Assembly (NCBI GenBank): GCA_036493895.1
Contig: DASXOZ010000019.1
Coordinates: forward strand, 93,151-157,150
Length of the DNA: 64,000 bases
DNA from: Candidatus Binatia bacterium
GTDB lineage: Bacteria > Desulfobacterota > Binatia > UBA1149 > CAITLU01
Reading direction: 5' to 3'
Part shown: in pieces, positions 18,048 to 27,792 of the stretch
Numbering within the stretch: the first letter of the stretch is position 1
Layout of the letters: every line of letters starts with the position of its first letter
Notes under the pieces: generated by a model
Database searches by the model: none
Told to the model about the DNA's origin: nothing
The model's input: only the letters and a program-made list of their open reading frames with translations
Program-made: the position numbers and the translations under genes

Positions 18048-19453
18048 GGCTCGCGGCACGCATCGCTGCGGGACTCACGCTCGCATGCGCGGTGATGTGC
18101 TCCTGCAACGCGCGAGACGGCGCGTCGCATCCAAACGTCCTGCTCATCGTCGTCGATACGCTGAGGGCAGACCACCTCGGTTGCTACGGTTACTCGCGGC
18201 CTACGTCGCCGAACCTGGATGCCCTGGCTGCACGCGGCACGCGTTTTGCGGCCGCGCGCGCCGCCAGCTCGTGGACGCTGCCGAGCGTGTCGTCGATCCT
18301 GACCGGGCTGTATCCGGCCGTGCACGGCGTCGAACGCAGCGACTCGGTGGTCTCCGACAGCCTCTCGACGCTCGCCGACGACTTCCACGAGGCCGGCTAC
18401 GAGACCGTCGCGCTGTCGGCCAATCCCGCCTTCGTGACGCCGCGCCAGGGCCTGGCGCGCGGCTTCGATCGCTTCGACGTGCTTCACGGCGGAGCTGCCG
18501 CGCCGAAAACGATGGGCGCCGTGCCGGCAGACGCGTCGATGTCCCGCTGGGTGTTCGAGGCGAGTGCGGCGGAGCTGACGTCGGCGGCGCTCGCGTGGTT
18601 GCGCTCGCGCGACCAGGCGCGTCCTTTTCTTCTCTATCTGCACTACTTCGATCCGCACGCCGCCTACTCGCCGCCTCGCGATTTCGCGCGCCGCTTCGGC
18701 GTGGCCGACGACGAGCCGCTGGCAGGCCCGGCTCAGTGGCCGGTGCTTCTCGCGCCGTCGGCGCCCGATGCGGCGACGCTGGCGGTGCTGCAAAAGCTCT
18801 ACGACGCCGAAATCGCAGCGACCGACGCCGCGATCGGAAATCTTTTCGACGCTCTTCCCAACGCAACCCGGGATCGCACCATCGTCGTCGTGACCGCCGA
18901 CCACGGCGAGGAATTCGGCGAGCATGGCGGTGTCCAGCACGGCCGCACGCTGTACGACGAGCTGCTGCGGGTGCCGCTGCTGATGGCGGGGCCCGGCGTT
19001 CCTGCAGCGAGCGTAGCCGCGGCTCCGGTGTCGCTCGCGGAGCTGCGTGCGACGATCGATGCAATGTGCGCCCTTGCGGCGCCGGAGTCGGCGGCGATCG
19101 AGCCGTCGTTCGCGACCGCGCTGGCCGGCGCTTCGAGCCCAGGCCCCGTCTACGCCGATCTCGAGGCGCGCTTCGAAGGAGACCGCCAGCAGCATCGCCG
19201 TGCGATGGTCGATGGAAAGTGGAAGCTGCTGATGGATCCGGCGCGCGGCACGAGGCTATTCGACCTCGATGCCGATGCAGGCGAGCACACGCCCGCCGGC
19301 GACGACGAGGCCCCGCGTCGCGAGGCGATGACGGGCACGGTGCTTGCGCGCGATGCCCGCACAGTGGCACAGCGGTCGATCGCCCCACCGCGAACCGGGC
19401 TGCTCGACCCGGCGCGCCGCGAGCAGCTCCGGGCGCTCGGCTACGCGCAGTAA
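18044..19453 (+). CDS. Sulfatase-like lipoprotein with Thr nucleophile (cassette copy 2)
   Basis: This 469-residue exported protein starts at GTG 18044, overlapping the stop of the SGNH gene. The leader is followed by MCSCN, giving a possible lipobox at Cys19 or Cys21. The fold is that of the sulfatase/phosphatase superfamily: VVDTLRADH with Asp38, SSWTLPSVSSILTG with Thr78 at the nucleophile position, and TADHGEEFGEHGG with Asp285 and His286. The formylglycine motif is absent. The C-terminus REQLRALGYAQ matches the tail of the copies at 13719 and 38450. Its base composition resembles the neighbours, unlike copy 1. It probably hydrolyses or transfers a phosphate or sulfate ester in the periplasm; the substrate is unknown. 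Confidence 0.8.
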   Translation: MRLAARIAAGLTLACAVMCSCNARDGASHPNVLLIVVDTLRADHLGCYGYSRPTSPNLDALAARGTRFAAARAASSWTLPSVSSILTGLYPAVHGVERSDSVVSDSLSTLADDFHEAGYETVALSANPAFVTPRQGLARGFDRFDVLHGGAAAPKTMGAVPADASMSRWVFEASAAELTSAALAWLRSRDQARPFLLYLHYFDPHAAYSPPRDFARRFGVADDEPLAGPAQWPVLLAPSAPDAATLAVLQKLYDAEIAATDAAIGNLFDALPNATRDRTIVVVTADHGEEFGEHGGVQHGRTLYDELLRVPLLMAGPGVPAASVAAAPVSLAELRATIDAMCALAAPESAAIEPSFATALAGASSPGPVYADLEARFEGDRQQHRRAMVDGKWKLLMDPARGTRLFDLDADAGEHTPAGDDEAPRREAMTGTVLARDARTVAQRSIAPPRTGLLDPARREQLRALGYAQ

Positions 19454-19568
19454 GCGCAAGGCCTGGCACCACGACGGGGAGGTTCTCGCGAGCCAGGCGT
19501 CGTGGCTCGGCTCGCGCAAGCCGAGCGAGCATTGACCGCTTCGCAGGCGCTCCGTAGTATCCCTCCTC

Positions 19569-20249
19569 GTGAGGCGCGCCGGCACTTTGTCCACGCGCTC
19601 CGCTTTTGCCGCGGCCGCAGTCTTGCTGCTGTTGGCCGCGCCGGCGCACGCTCAGCGCCCTGTCTGTGCGTCGCTCGCACCCGGAGAGCGTGCGACGATC
19701 TCGTGCCGCCCGTTCTCGCTGTCTCCCGTCGTGCGTTTTCTCGCCGATTTCAGCGTCGACCAGCTCTTCAAGCCTACCCCGCCGGCGTTCCAGCGTACCG
19801 CGCTCGAGATGGCACCGCTTTTTGCAGCCAAGGAGGTGAGCGATGACGCCGCGCTGCAAAAGCTGCTGTCGTCGCTGCCGCCGCTGCGTTTCTCGCAGAT
19901 CGACAGGAGCACCGGAACCGTGCTGGCCGAGCTGGGAGACAGTGCGACCAACGCCGATCTCGTGCTCGACAAGATCGACCGTGCTCCCCGGCTCGCTGTC
20001 CGTCTTCCGCGCGTGATCGCCGGCGGCTACTGGAGAGGACCCGACGTGCTGCAGATCGCATTCTGGGAAAACAAGCGGGTCGGCATGACGTTGTCGTTTG
20101 CGGGCGGCACAGTTGGCGGAGCAGCGGGCGGCGTCGCGGCCGGCGGCGACGTCGACTGCGTCGCGCTGTCGCCCGAAGGACTTCTCGTGCGATTCGCTCC
20201 GGCATCGGTCGCGCCGCTTCTCGTACTGTTCCGGGACTGCCCGCAATGA
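19569..20249 (+). CDS. Family A secreted protein, copy 2 (unknown function)
   Basis: This 226-residue protein has a clean signal peptide with cleavage after AHA at residue 28. Cysteines at 33, 46, 197 and 224 have exactly the spacings (13 and 27) seen in the copy at 15760-16407. LPPLRFSQID, GGYWR and VLQIAFW are the best conserved blocks. A glycine/alanine-rich loop (about 179-193) is inserted near the C-terminus and missing from copy 1. GTG 19569 is the only reasonable start before the leader. The last 4 nt overlap the family B gene. No named family is recognised. Confidence 0.72.
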   Translation: MRRAGTLSTRSAFAAAAVLLLLAAPAHAQRPVCASLAPGERATISCRPFSLSPVVRFLADFSVDQLFKPTPPAFQRTALEMAPLFAAKEVSDDAALQKLLSSLPPLRFSQIDRSTGTVLAELGDSATNADLVLDKIDRAPRLAVRLPRVIAGGYWRGPDVLQIAFWENKRVGMTLSFAGGTVGGAAGGVAAGGDVDCVALSPEGLLVRFAPASVAPLLVLFRDCPQ

Positions 20250-20701
20250 GCCGCGCATTGCTCGCTGCTGCCTCGCGCGCACTCGCTGTTTCGGCGGTAT
20301 TCGCTTGCGCCTGCGCACCGGCGGCCGTGCCCCGTTGCGTGCGCCTCGAGCTCGGGTCGACAGGGCCGGAGTCTTCGTTCCGGATCACGGTGCCGCAGGA
20401 GGCTGCGCCCGTTCTTGCCGATCCGAAAGACAGGCTCGACATTGCGATGAGCCTGGTCGCGCCGATCGATGGGCCCGTGACGATCACGCTGAGCGACGGC
20501 GGCGCCAGCAGAAGCTGGGAGCTCAAGGTCCCGGCGCCGAGCGGAGTCAGCACCCGGTGCAGCCTCGGCTCGTTGCCGCTGGCCTCCACTTGCGGCACGC
20601 CGCTCGGGGCCCTGCCGCTCAACGTTTCGGGCCAGTGGACGATCGATCCGGGTCGCAACCGGCTCCTCGAAGCCGGGCTCGCGCTCAAGATTTGTCACTG
20701 A
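20246..20701 (+). CDS. Family B small lipoprotein, copy 2 (unknown function)
   Basis: This 151-residue predicted lipoprotein starts at ATG 20246 inside the stop region of family A (ATGA overlap). The leader ends FACACAP, so Cys21 or Cys23 can be the lipidated residue. Cysteines 31, 105, 116 and 150 correspond to 29, 105, 116 and 150 in copy 1, and both proteins end LEAG-four residues-[IL]C-x. Overall identity to copy 1 is modest but the pattern is continuous. It is the last gene of the copy 2 unit SGNH, sulfatase-like, A, B. Function is unknown. Confidence 0.72.
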   Translation: MSRALLAAASRALAVSAVFACACAPAAVPRCVRLELGSTGPESSFRITVPQEAAPVLADPKDRLDIAMSLVAPIDGPVTITLSDGGASRSWELKVPAPSGVSTRCSLGSLPLASTCGTPLGALPLNVSGQWTIDPGRNRLLEAGLALKICH

Positions 20702-20987
20702 TTTGTCGTGATTTGACGCGGAATTCTCGCTGATTCCGGGGCTCTCCTGCCCCGGCAACTCCCGCTCCTGATCCGCCCTGCAGGCAGCCGCTCCCGCCCG
20801 GGGATCCGTTCTTTCACCTGCCAGCGTGGCTACCAGGTTCGCCACAAACGAGCGATCCGCCTCGCAACTGCGCCAAAAATCGAGCGTTTCCCCCTTCTGT
20901 CGCTCGCAATGACACTTGCCGTCGTGCTACGCGAAGCCGGCCCGGTCCGGCGCCTTGGCTTCGGCGCCGGCCGCGAGCGGGGTAGAG

Positions 20988-22319
20988 ATGACGACGACAC
21001 CGCCTCGCGTTCCGTCTCGTGCAATCGATGCGGCGCGCGCGTTACCCGAATTCCAGGCACGCAAGGTCACGGCGCACGATATCCGTCGCACTGCCGATGC
21101 AATGCTCGCGAGCGCTCCGGCGAAAGGGTTCGTGCCGGAGGTCGAGTCGCTGCGTGGCCTGGCGATCCTCATGGTGGTTCTTCACCACCTCGACGGCATG
21201 CTGACCGCGAAGCTGGCTGCCGGTGGCCATGCCGTCGGGCTGCTGCGCGCGTTCGTCGCCGGCGGCCAAACCGGCGTCAGCCTGTTCTTCGTGCTCAGCG
21301 CATTCTGCCTGTCACTGCCGATCTTCCCAGCGGCAACGCGCGGGGAGAGATTCTCGACGATGAGCTTTCACCGGCGTCGCGTGCTGCGGATCATTCCCGC
21401 GTACTGGACCGCGATTGTCGTCGGTACCGTGCTGACTTCCGCATCGACTGCAGATCTCGGCAGGGCGACGGCATGGATGGTGTTCGCGAACAGTTTTTCG
21501 CAAGTCGCGGCGCCGATTCCTCCGTTCAGCGCGGTCTGGTGGAGCCTGGCCACCGAGGCACAGTTCTACGTGCTGCTGCCGCTGCTGCCGTATTGTCTCG
21601 CCAGCAGGCGAGGCAGGCGGATCGGCGCGGCAGCCGTGCTGCTCTACTCCGCGGCGTTCGTCGAGTACCTGTTCAGCGCCTGGCCACTCGGCACGACCAC
21701 CGCGGAGCTCTCGCTGTCGCACTCCGTGCTCGCGCTCGCACCCATTTTCATGACCGGTGTGCTGGCCGCAGCCTTGTATGCTTCGCACGGGCCAGCGCTG
21801 CGCCTTCGCCTCGCGCAAAGCCGCCTGCTAAGCCGCGGCGGCGCCGACCTGCTGCTGCTCGCGAGCCTGTTCGGACTGGGGACCCTGCTGCGCTGGCTCG
21901 TGTGGTTTGGATACTATCGGGCCGAGCAGCGCGCGTACTTCGGCTGGCACGTGATCGAAGGCCTGTGCTGGGGCTCGGTGCTGCTGCTGCTGCTGCTCGC
22001 CCCGCTCAGGTCGTATCGCCTCTTCTGCAACCGCGCGCTGGCGGCAGTGGGACGCTGGTCCTACTCGCTCTACCTCGTGCACCTTCCGGTGATGGTCTAC
22101 ACGTTCCACTGGCTGCGCCTGTGGAGGCCCGGCGTGTTCCTCACGTGGAACGTGCAGACGCTCGCCGTCGCGGCCGCAGTAGTCGTGATGTCGGTGGCGC
22201 TGTCGGCACTGACGTACCGCTTCATCGAAAAGCCGTTCCTCGATCGCAAGAAGCGCATCGGCGCAGCGGCGCCTGTCAGGGAGAGACCTGTCCGCCCCCT
22301 GTCGCCTGCAACGGCTTGA
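20988..22319 (+). CDS. Acyltransferase 3 family membrane protein (OafA-like)
   Basis: This ~443-residue integral membrane acyltransferase of the family that O-acetylates surface polysaccharides has about ten helices. ESLRGLAILMVVLHHLDG carries the conserved catalytic-region His, RRVLRIIPAYW is the usual Arg-rich first loop, and WSLATEAQFYVLLPLL is the S-L-x-x-E-x-x-F-Y motif. YSLYLVHLPV and YRFIEKPF are typical of the last helices. I chose ATG 20988, preceded by a G-rich stretch; ATG 20916 would add 24 residues of low-complexity sequence. The 3' end overlaps the converging methyltransferase gene by 44 bp. Its position between the hydrolase cassettes and the sugar-nucleotide genes suggests acylation of a surface glycan. 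Confidence 0.85.
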   Translation: MTTTPPRVPSRAIDAARALPEFQARKVTAHDIRRTADAMLASAPAKGFVPEVESLRGLAILMVVLHHLDGMLTAKLAAGGHAVGLLRAFVAGGQTGVSLFFVLSAFCLSLPIFPAATRGERFSTMSFHRRRVLRIIPAYWTAIVVGTVLTSASTADLGRATAWMVFANSFSQVAAPIPPFSAVWWSLATEAQFYVLLPLLPYCLASRRGRRIGAAAVLLYSAAFVEYLFSAWPLGTTTAELSLSHSVLALAPIFMTGVLAAALYASHGPALRLRLAQSRLLSRGGADLLLLASLFGLGTLLRWLVWFGYYRAEQRAYFGWHVIEGLCWGSVLLLLLLAPLRSYRLFCNRALAAVGRWSYSLYLVHLPVMVYTFHWLRLWRPGVFLTWNVQTLAVAAAVVVMSVALSALTYRFIEKPFLDRKKRIGAAAPVRERPVRPLSPATA

Positions 22320-23226
22320 CCGCGACGACGCGCAGCACGCCGCCTTCGCCGAACAACGGCGCGACCACGGCAAGAATCGTTGCGAGGGCCGCAAGAGGCA
22401 GCGTCGTGAGCGCAGTCACCAGCGCGTCCCCCGCGGTCCCTTTGCCGCGCCTGCCGATCAGCACCTGGAACAGGTAGTTCGGCGTCGTACAGAGCCGGTT
22501 GAGGAAGCTCTGGAGGATCCCGAACGCATCGTACTCGGCCGAGAACGTGCTCCAGCGCACCGGCCTCAGGCCCTCCGAATCGAGCATCGCCTCCAGCGTC
22601 GGGCGCTCGAAGTGCAGCAGGTGGCGCGGCACGTCCAGGTGGAACCAGTACTGAGGATCGATGCGGGCCTGCCAGCTTCCGAAGTTCGGCACTTCGATCA
22701 CGGCCGTCCCGCCCGGACGCAGCAGGCGCACGATCTCGCGCAGCATCTCGTGGGGATCGAACATGTGCTCGAAGACGTGCCACATCGTCACGGCGTCGAA
22801 CGATGCGTCGGGAAGAGTGGCCAGCTCCGTCGTCGACACCACTTCGAGGCCGAGCTCGCGACGAAGCTCCATGATCGGCGCGCCGTCCTGCTCGACGCCG
22901 GCCACCCGCCAGCCGCGGCGCCGGCATGCCATCAGGAAATCGGCGCGCCCGCAGCCGATGTCGAGCACCCGCCCCGGCGTAGCCGGCAACGCGCCGACAC
23001 GCAGGTTCATGAAAAAGTTCTTGAGCAGCGGGTGACGCTTGCCGAAATAACCGTCGGGATAGTACTGAGCGAGGCGCTCGGGCGTGGGGCGCGGAGAGAC
23101 GTGCACGAGCGCGCAGCGGGTGCAGCGGCGGATCTCGAAGCGGTCCGCCGACAGCGGATCGGCGGCGTCGAACAGGGGCGCACCCTGCGCCGCACCGCAG
23201 TGCGGACAATCGACCAGGCTCGACAT
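22276..23226 (-). CDS. SAM-dependent methyltransferase with N-terminal zinc ribbon
   Basis: This 316-residue protein has a small CxxC...CxxC zinc ribbon (CPHCG near residue 8 and CTRC near 35), followed by a class I methyltransferase domain. VLDIGCGRADFL is the SAM-binding loop, WHVFEHMFDPHEMLREI and LLRPGG are typical of the UbiE/COQ5-like fold, and a hydrophobic C-terminal stretch (about 270-300) suggests membrane contact. Genes of this type are common in O-antigen loci, where they methylate sugars or end-cap chains. It lies directly downstream of the glycosyltransferase at 23245-24045 on the same strand. Confidence 0.82.
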   Translation of the reverse strand: MSSLVDCPHCGAAQGAPLFDAADPLSADRFEIRRCTRCALVHVSPRPTPERLAQYYPDGYFGKRHPLLKNFFMNLRVGALPATPGRVLDIGCGRADFLMACRRRGWRVAGVEQDGAPIMELRRELGLEVVSTTELATLPDASFDAVTMWHVFEHMFDPHEMLREIVRLLRPGGTAVIEVPNFGSWQARIDPQYWFHLDVPRHLLHFERPTLEAMLDSEGLRPVRWSTFSAEYDAFGILQSFLNRLCTTPNYLFQVLIGRRGKGTAGDALVTALTTLPLAALATILAVVAPLFGEGGVLRVVAVKPLQATGGGQVSP

Positions 23227-23244
23227 CTGGACCCTGGACCCCGC

Positions 23245-24045
23245 TCAGTCCCCGACCGTATGGCCGTGCACATGCGGGTGATGCTCGACGCCGAGACGAC
23301 CGCCGCCTTCGTTGAACAGCGGGCTGCGCGACGCGCCCACGTGGTGCAGCCAGAACGCGAGGCTGGTACGAAGCACGCCGAGCCCGTAACGCACGCTGCG
23401 CCGGAAGCTGATCGAGGAGGCCTCGGGAAAGTACTTGGTGGGACACGAGACTTCGCCGATGCGGAAGCCGAAGTGCACGCACTGGGCCAGCATCTGGTTG
23501 TCGAACACGAAGTCGTCGGAGTTCTCTTCGAGCGGCAGCGTCTCGAGGACCTTGCCCGAAAATGCGCGATAGCCCGAGTGGTACTCCGACAGGTGCTGGC
23601 CGAGCAGGATGTTTTCGAAGAGCGTCAGCAGGCGGTTGGCCACGTACTTGTAGGCCGGCATGCCGCCGCTCATCGCGCTCTGGCAAAGCACGCGCGAGCC
23701 GAGCACGACGTCGTACTCGCCGACCGCGATCATCGAGGCCATCGCGACCAGCAGCTTGGGCGTGTACTGGTAGTCGGGATGCAGCATCACGACGACGTCC
23801 GCGCCATGACGCAGCGCTTCGCGGTAGCACGTCTTCTGGTTGCCGCCGTAGCCCTTGTTCTGCAGGTGCACCAGCGTGCGGCAGCCGAGCTCGCGGGCGA
23901 CGTCGACGGTGCGGTCCGAGCTTCCGTCGTCGACGAGGATCGCCTCGTCGATGTATTCGAAAGGGATCTCCGCATAGGTGCGCCGCAGCGTCGATTCCGC
24001 GTTGTACGCGGGCATCACGACGACGATTTTCTTGCCGAACAGCAT
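23245..24045 (-). CDS. Family 2 glycosyltransferase (DPM1/DPG-synthase-like)
   Basis: This ~266-residue GT-A glycosyltransferase shows [12 protein letters not shown] at the start, [10 protein letters not shown] as the nucleotide-binding loop, [16 protein letters not shown], and [10 protein letters not shown] as the metal-binding segment. [14 protein letters not shown] and DDFVFDNQM are the acceptor-loop motifs of the polyprenyl-phosphate glycosyltransferase branch. There is no membrane helix. ATG 24045 is preferred over GTG 24057. Only 18 bp separate it from the methyltransferase downstream, so the two are likely co-transcribed, divergent from rfbB. Confidence 0.82.
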   Translation of the reverse strand: MLFGKKIVVVMPAYNAESTLRRTYAEIPFEYIDEAILVDDGSSDRTVDVARELGCRTLVHLQNKGYGGNQKTCYREALRHGADVVVMLHPDYQYTPKLLVAMASMIAVGEYDVVLGSRVLCQSAMSGGMPAYKYVANRLLTLFENILLGQHLSEYHSGYRAFSGKVLETLPLEENSDDFVFDNQMLAQCVHFGFRIGEVSCPTKYFPEASSISFRRSVRYGLGVLRTSLAFWLHHVGASRSPLFNEGGGRLGVEHHPHVHGHTVGD

Positions 24046-24286
24046 TGGCTTGCCCACTCCCGTGCGGGCGCGATACGCCCAGCGACAGATCCCCCGGCCA
24101 CTGCCGCGACCCGTCGAACCGGGCGTCTATAGCACGAACGTCGCAGCCGTGTCGCCTGCCCAGCGGCCTGGCGGCGGACACTGCCCTGCCCCTCCGCTTG
24201 CATGGCGGCGGACCCCGTCTATTCTCGGCCGAACGCAGCCGCGGGCGGCCAGCGCCGCGGCGCCCTCCACGGAACCTGGATCCCGC

Positions 24287-25348
24287 ATGAACATTTTCGT
24301 CACCGGCGGCGCCGGCTTCATCGGCTCGAATTTCCTGCGACTGTCGGTGCCGAGACGGGCCGGCGACCGTTTCACCAACGTCGACAAGCTCACGTACGCG
24401 GCCAACCCCGCCAACCTCGACGGCATCGACGCGCTGCCGAATTACGCGCTCGAGCGCGTCGACATCGCCGATGCCGCGGCGGTCGACGAGCTGTTCGCGC
24501 GGCTTCCGCCCGATCTCGTCGTGCATTTTGCCGCCGAGAGCCACGTCGACCGCAGCATCGTCTCTCCCGGCGATTTCGTGCACGCCAACATCGTCGGGAC
24601 CTTCAACCTGCTGCAGGCCTTCCGCACCCACTCGGCGAGCCGCTCCGGCGCGTTGTTCCACCACGTCAGCACCGACGAAGTCTACGGCTCGCTCGGCCAG
24701 AGCGGACGCTTCACCGAGACGACGCGTTACGACCCGTCCAGCCCCTACTCCGCTTCCAAGGCCGCCAGCGACCATCTCGTGCGCGCGTACGGGCGCACTT
24801 ACGGCCTGCCCGTCAAGATCACGAACTGCTCGAACAACTACGGCCCGTACCAGTTCCCCGAAAAGCTGATCCCGCTGATGATCCTCAATGCGCTCGACGG
24901 CAAGCCGCTGCCCGTCTACGGCAAGGGCCTGAACGTGCGCGACTGGCTCTACGTGGAGGATCACTGCGAGGCCATCTGGGCCGTCATCGAGCGCGGCGCC
25001 ACCGGCGAGACGTACAACGTCGGCGGCGACTGCGAGCTCACGAACATCGACGTCGTCGCTCGCATCTGCCGCGTGCTGGCCGAAGAGACCGGCTGCCCCC
25101 TGGCCGACTTCGAGAGCCTGGTCACGTACGTCGCCGACCGGCCCGGTCACGACCTTCGCTATGCGATCGATGCGAGCCGCACCGAAAAGGAATGCGGCTG
25201 GTCGCCTCAGCACACGTTCGACGACGGGCTTCGCGCCACGGTGCGCTGGTACCTCGGCAACCGCGCGTGGGTGGACGGCGTGCGCAGCGGCGACTACCTG
25301 CGCTGGATCGAGCACAACTACGGCCGGCGCGCGTCGGCTGCATCCTGA
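24287..25348 (+). CDS. rfbB: dTDP-glucose 4,6-dehydratase
   Basis: This 353-residue short-chain dehydrogenase-type enzyme performs the second step of dTDP-L-rhamnose synthesis, from dTDP-glucose to the 4-keto-6-deoxy sugar. [10 protein letters not shown] binds NAD, STDEVYG provides the Thr-Asp-Glu catalytic triplet, and [10 protein letters not shown] is the Y-x-x-x-K pair. [16 protein letters not shown] is diagnostic for RfbB. The family is usually 340-360 residues, in agreement. ATG 24287 matches the conserved N-terminus (MNIFVTGG). rfbC starts 7 bp after its stop, followed closely by rfbD. Confidence 0.95.
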   Translation: MNIFVTGGAGFIGSNFLRLSVPRRAGDRFTNVDKLTYAANPANLDGIDALPNYALERVDIADAAAVDELFARLPPDLVVHFAAESHVDRSIVSPGDFVHANIVGTFNLLQAFRTHSASRSGALFHHVSTDEVYGSLGQSGRFTETTRYDPSSPYSASKAASDHLVRAYGRTYGLPVKITNCSNNYGPYQFPEKLIPLMILNALDGKPLPVYGKGLNVRDWLYVEDHCEAIWAVIERGATGETYNVGGDCELTNIDVVARICRVLAEETGCPLADFESLVTYVADRPGHDLRYAIDASRTEKECGWSPQHTFDDGLRATVRWYLGNRAWVDGVRSGDYLRWIEHNYGRRASAAS

Positions 25349-25355
25349 CGCGTCG

Positions 25356-25943
25356 ATGAAAGTCCTGTCGACCGTCCTGCCCGAGGTCTGCATCATCGAG
25401 CCCCGAGTGTTCGGCGACGAGCGCGGGCATTTTTTCGAGAGCTGGGCGGCGCAGCGGTACGTGGAAGCCGGAATCCCCGGGCCTTTCGTGCAGGACAACA
25501 TCTCGCGCTCACGGCGCGGGATCCTGCGCGGTCTGCACCTGCAGAACCCGCATTGCCAGGGAAAGCTCGTCAGCGTTCTTCTCGGCGAGGTCTACGACGT
25601 CGCAGTGGACGTGCGCGTCGGGTCGCCGAGCTTCGGACGCTGGACCGCGGTCGTGCTTTCGGACACGAACCACCGCCAGTTCTGGGTGCCGCCGGGCTTC
25701 GCGCACGGTTTCTGCGTGACCAGCGACGAGGCGATCTTCCATTACAAGTGCACCGAGTATTACCATCCCGCGTCCGAGATGTCGGTGCTGTGGAACGATC
25801 CCGCGCTGGCGATCGACTGGCCGGTTGCCAGTCCGATCGTCAACGAAAAAGACTCGGCGCGCGCGTTTTGCCTGACGGACATCCCGCGCGAGCGGCTGCC
25901 GCATTACGAGCAGGCCCGCACCGAGAGGCGCAAGGACGGTTGA
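25356..25943 (+). CDS. rfbC: dTDP-4-dehydrorhamnose 3,5-epimerase
   Basis: This 195-residue cupin-fold enzyme epimerises dTDP-4-keto-6-deoxyglucose at C3 and C5. SRRGILRGLHLQ places the catalytic His61, with Lys70 in QGKLVSV, and FWVPPGFAHGF and YKCTEYYHP are family signatures. Length is normal (about 180-200). The start ATG 25356 is 7 bp after rfbB. It ends 2 bp before the most likely start of rfbD, so rfbBCD form one operon. Confidence 0.94.
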   Translation: MKVLSTVLPEVCIIEPRVFGDERGHFFESWAAQRYVEAGIPGPFVQDNISRSRRGILRGLHLQNPHCQGKLVSVLLGEVYDVAVDVRVGSPSFGRWTAVVLSDTNHRQFWVPPGFAHGFCVTSDEAIFHYKCTEYYHPASEMSVLWNDPALAIDWPVASPIVNEKDSARAFCLTDIPRERLPHYEQARTERRKDG

Positions 25944-25945
25944 GC

Positions 25946-26803
25946 GTGGCCTCCAGTCCGATCCTTCTCGTCAGTCCCGACGGAATGCTCGGGCACGCGT
26001 TCGAGCTTCTGCTCCGGTCGCGGGCTCTTCCGTTCGACGGAGTATCGTGGCCGGCTTTCGACCTGACGAAACCGGATAGCGTCGAGCCGCACATGCACGC
26101 CGGCCTGCGGACGATCGTCAACTGCTCGGCATTCACCGACGTCGACGGCGCCGAGACGCGCGAGAACGAAGCGACCGCCATCAACGGCGGCGGAGTCGGC
26201 CTGCTTGCCGCACACGCGCGGCGCCTTGGTGCGCTGCTCGTGCACTTCAGCACCGATTACGTCTTCGACGGCCACGCGGCTTCTCCCTATCCGGTCGACC
26301 ATCCCATCTCGCCGGTCAACGCGTACGGCCGCAGCAAGGCCGCCGGCGAAAAGGCCATCCTCGACAGCGGCTGCCAGCACCTGATCGTGCGCACGAGCTG
26401 GCTGTACGCACCGTGGGCGAAGAATTTCGTGCTGACGATGCTGGGACTCGGTCGCGCCAATGCTTCGATCCGCGTCGTCAGCGACCAGGTGGGCAGGCCG
26501 ACCAGCGCGCAGTACCTCGCCGAGCGTACGCTCGCGCTCGCCCGGCACGGCGCGCGCGGGATTTTCCACGTTACCGACGGCGGAAGCTGCAGCTGGCACG
26601 AGCTGGCCTCCGCCGTGATCGAGCAGAGCGCGAGCGCGTGCCGCGTCGATCCCTGCACGAGCGCCGAATTCGTGAGACCGGCCAGGCGGCCTGCTTACAG
26701 CATTCTCGACCTGTCGAAGACCGAAGTGCTGCTCGGCGCCAGCCGCAGCTGGCGCGACAACGTCGCCGCCGTGCTGGCCGAGCACGAGCGCGCAACGCAG
26801 TAA
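25946..26803 (+). CDS. rfbD: dTDP-4-dehydrorhamnose reductase
   Basis: This ~285-residue NAD(P)H-dependent reductase completes dTDP-L-rhamnose. LVSPDGMLGHAF is a variant of the nucleotide-binding loop, NCSAFTDVDGAE matches the usual N-C-A-A-Y-T-x-V-D-x-A-E block, FSTDYVFDG and YGRSKAAGE carry the catalytic Ser/Thr-Tyr-Lys set, and RTSWLYAPW is diagnostic for RfbD. I chose GTG 25946 because AAGGA lies about 9 nt upstream; TTG 25940, overlapping the rfbC stop, is an alternative. The gene converges on rfbA with 7 bp between stops. Confidence 0.92.
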   Translation: MASSPILLVSPDGMLGHAFELLLRSRALPFDGVSWPAFDLTKPDSVEPHMHAGLRTIVNCSAFTDVDGAETRENEATAINGGGVGLLAAHARRLGALLVHFSTDYVFDGHAASPYPVDHPISPVNAYGRSKAAGEKAILDSGCQHLIVRTSWLYAPWAKNFVLTMLGLGRANASIRVVSDQVGRPTSAQYLAERTLALARHGARGIFHVTDGGSCSWHELASAVIEQSASACRVDPCTSAEFVRPARRPAYSILDLSKTEVLLGASRSWRDNVAAVLAEHERATQ

Positions 26804-26810
26804 CGAGCGA

Positions 26811-27683
<873 letters not shown>

Positions 27684-27792
27684 CGCAAATCCTCTCATTG
27701 CCCGGGATCAGGCACCCGGGTTGCCGTATCGAAGCGCGCGACTTTGGCGGCGCGCCCGTCGGCTGTCAAGAACGCTTTCGCGATGGCAGGCA

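Noticed and set aside
22097..25501. Open frame of >1100 codons on the minus strand
   Set aside because: It covers parts of the acyltransferase, methyltransferase, GT2 and rfbB genes in a wrong frame. The composition is non-protein-like.
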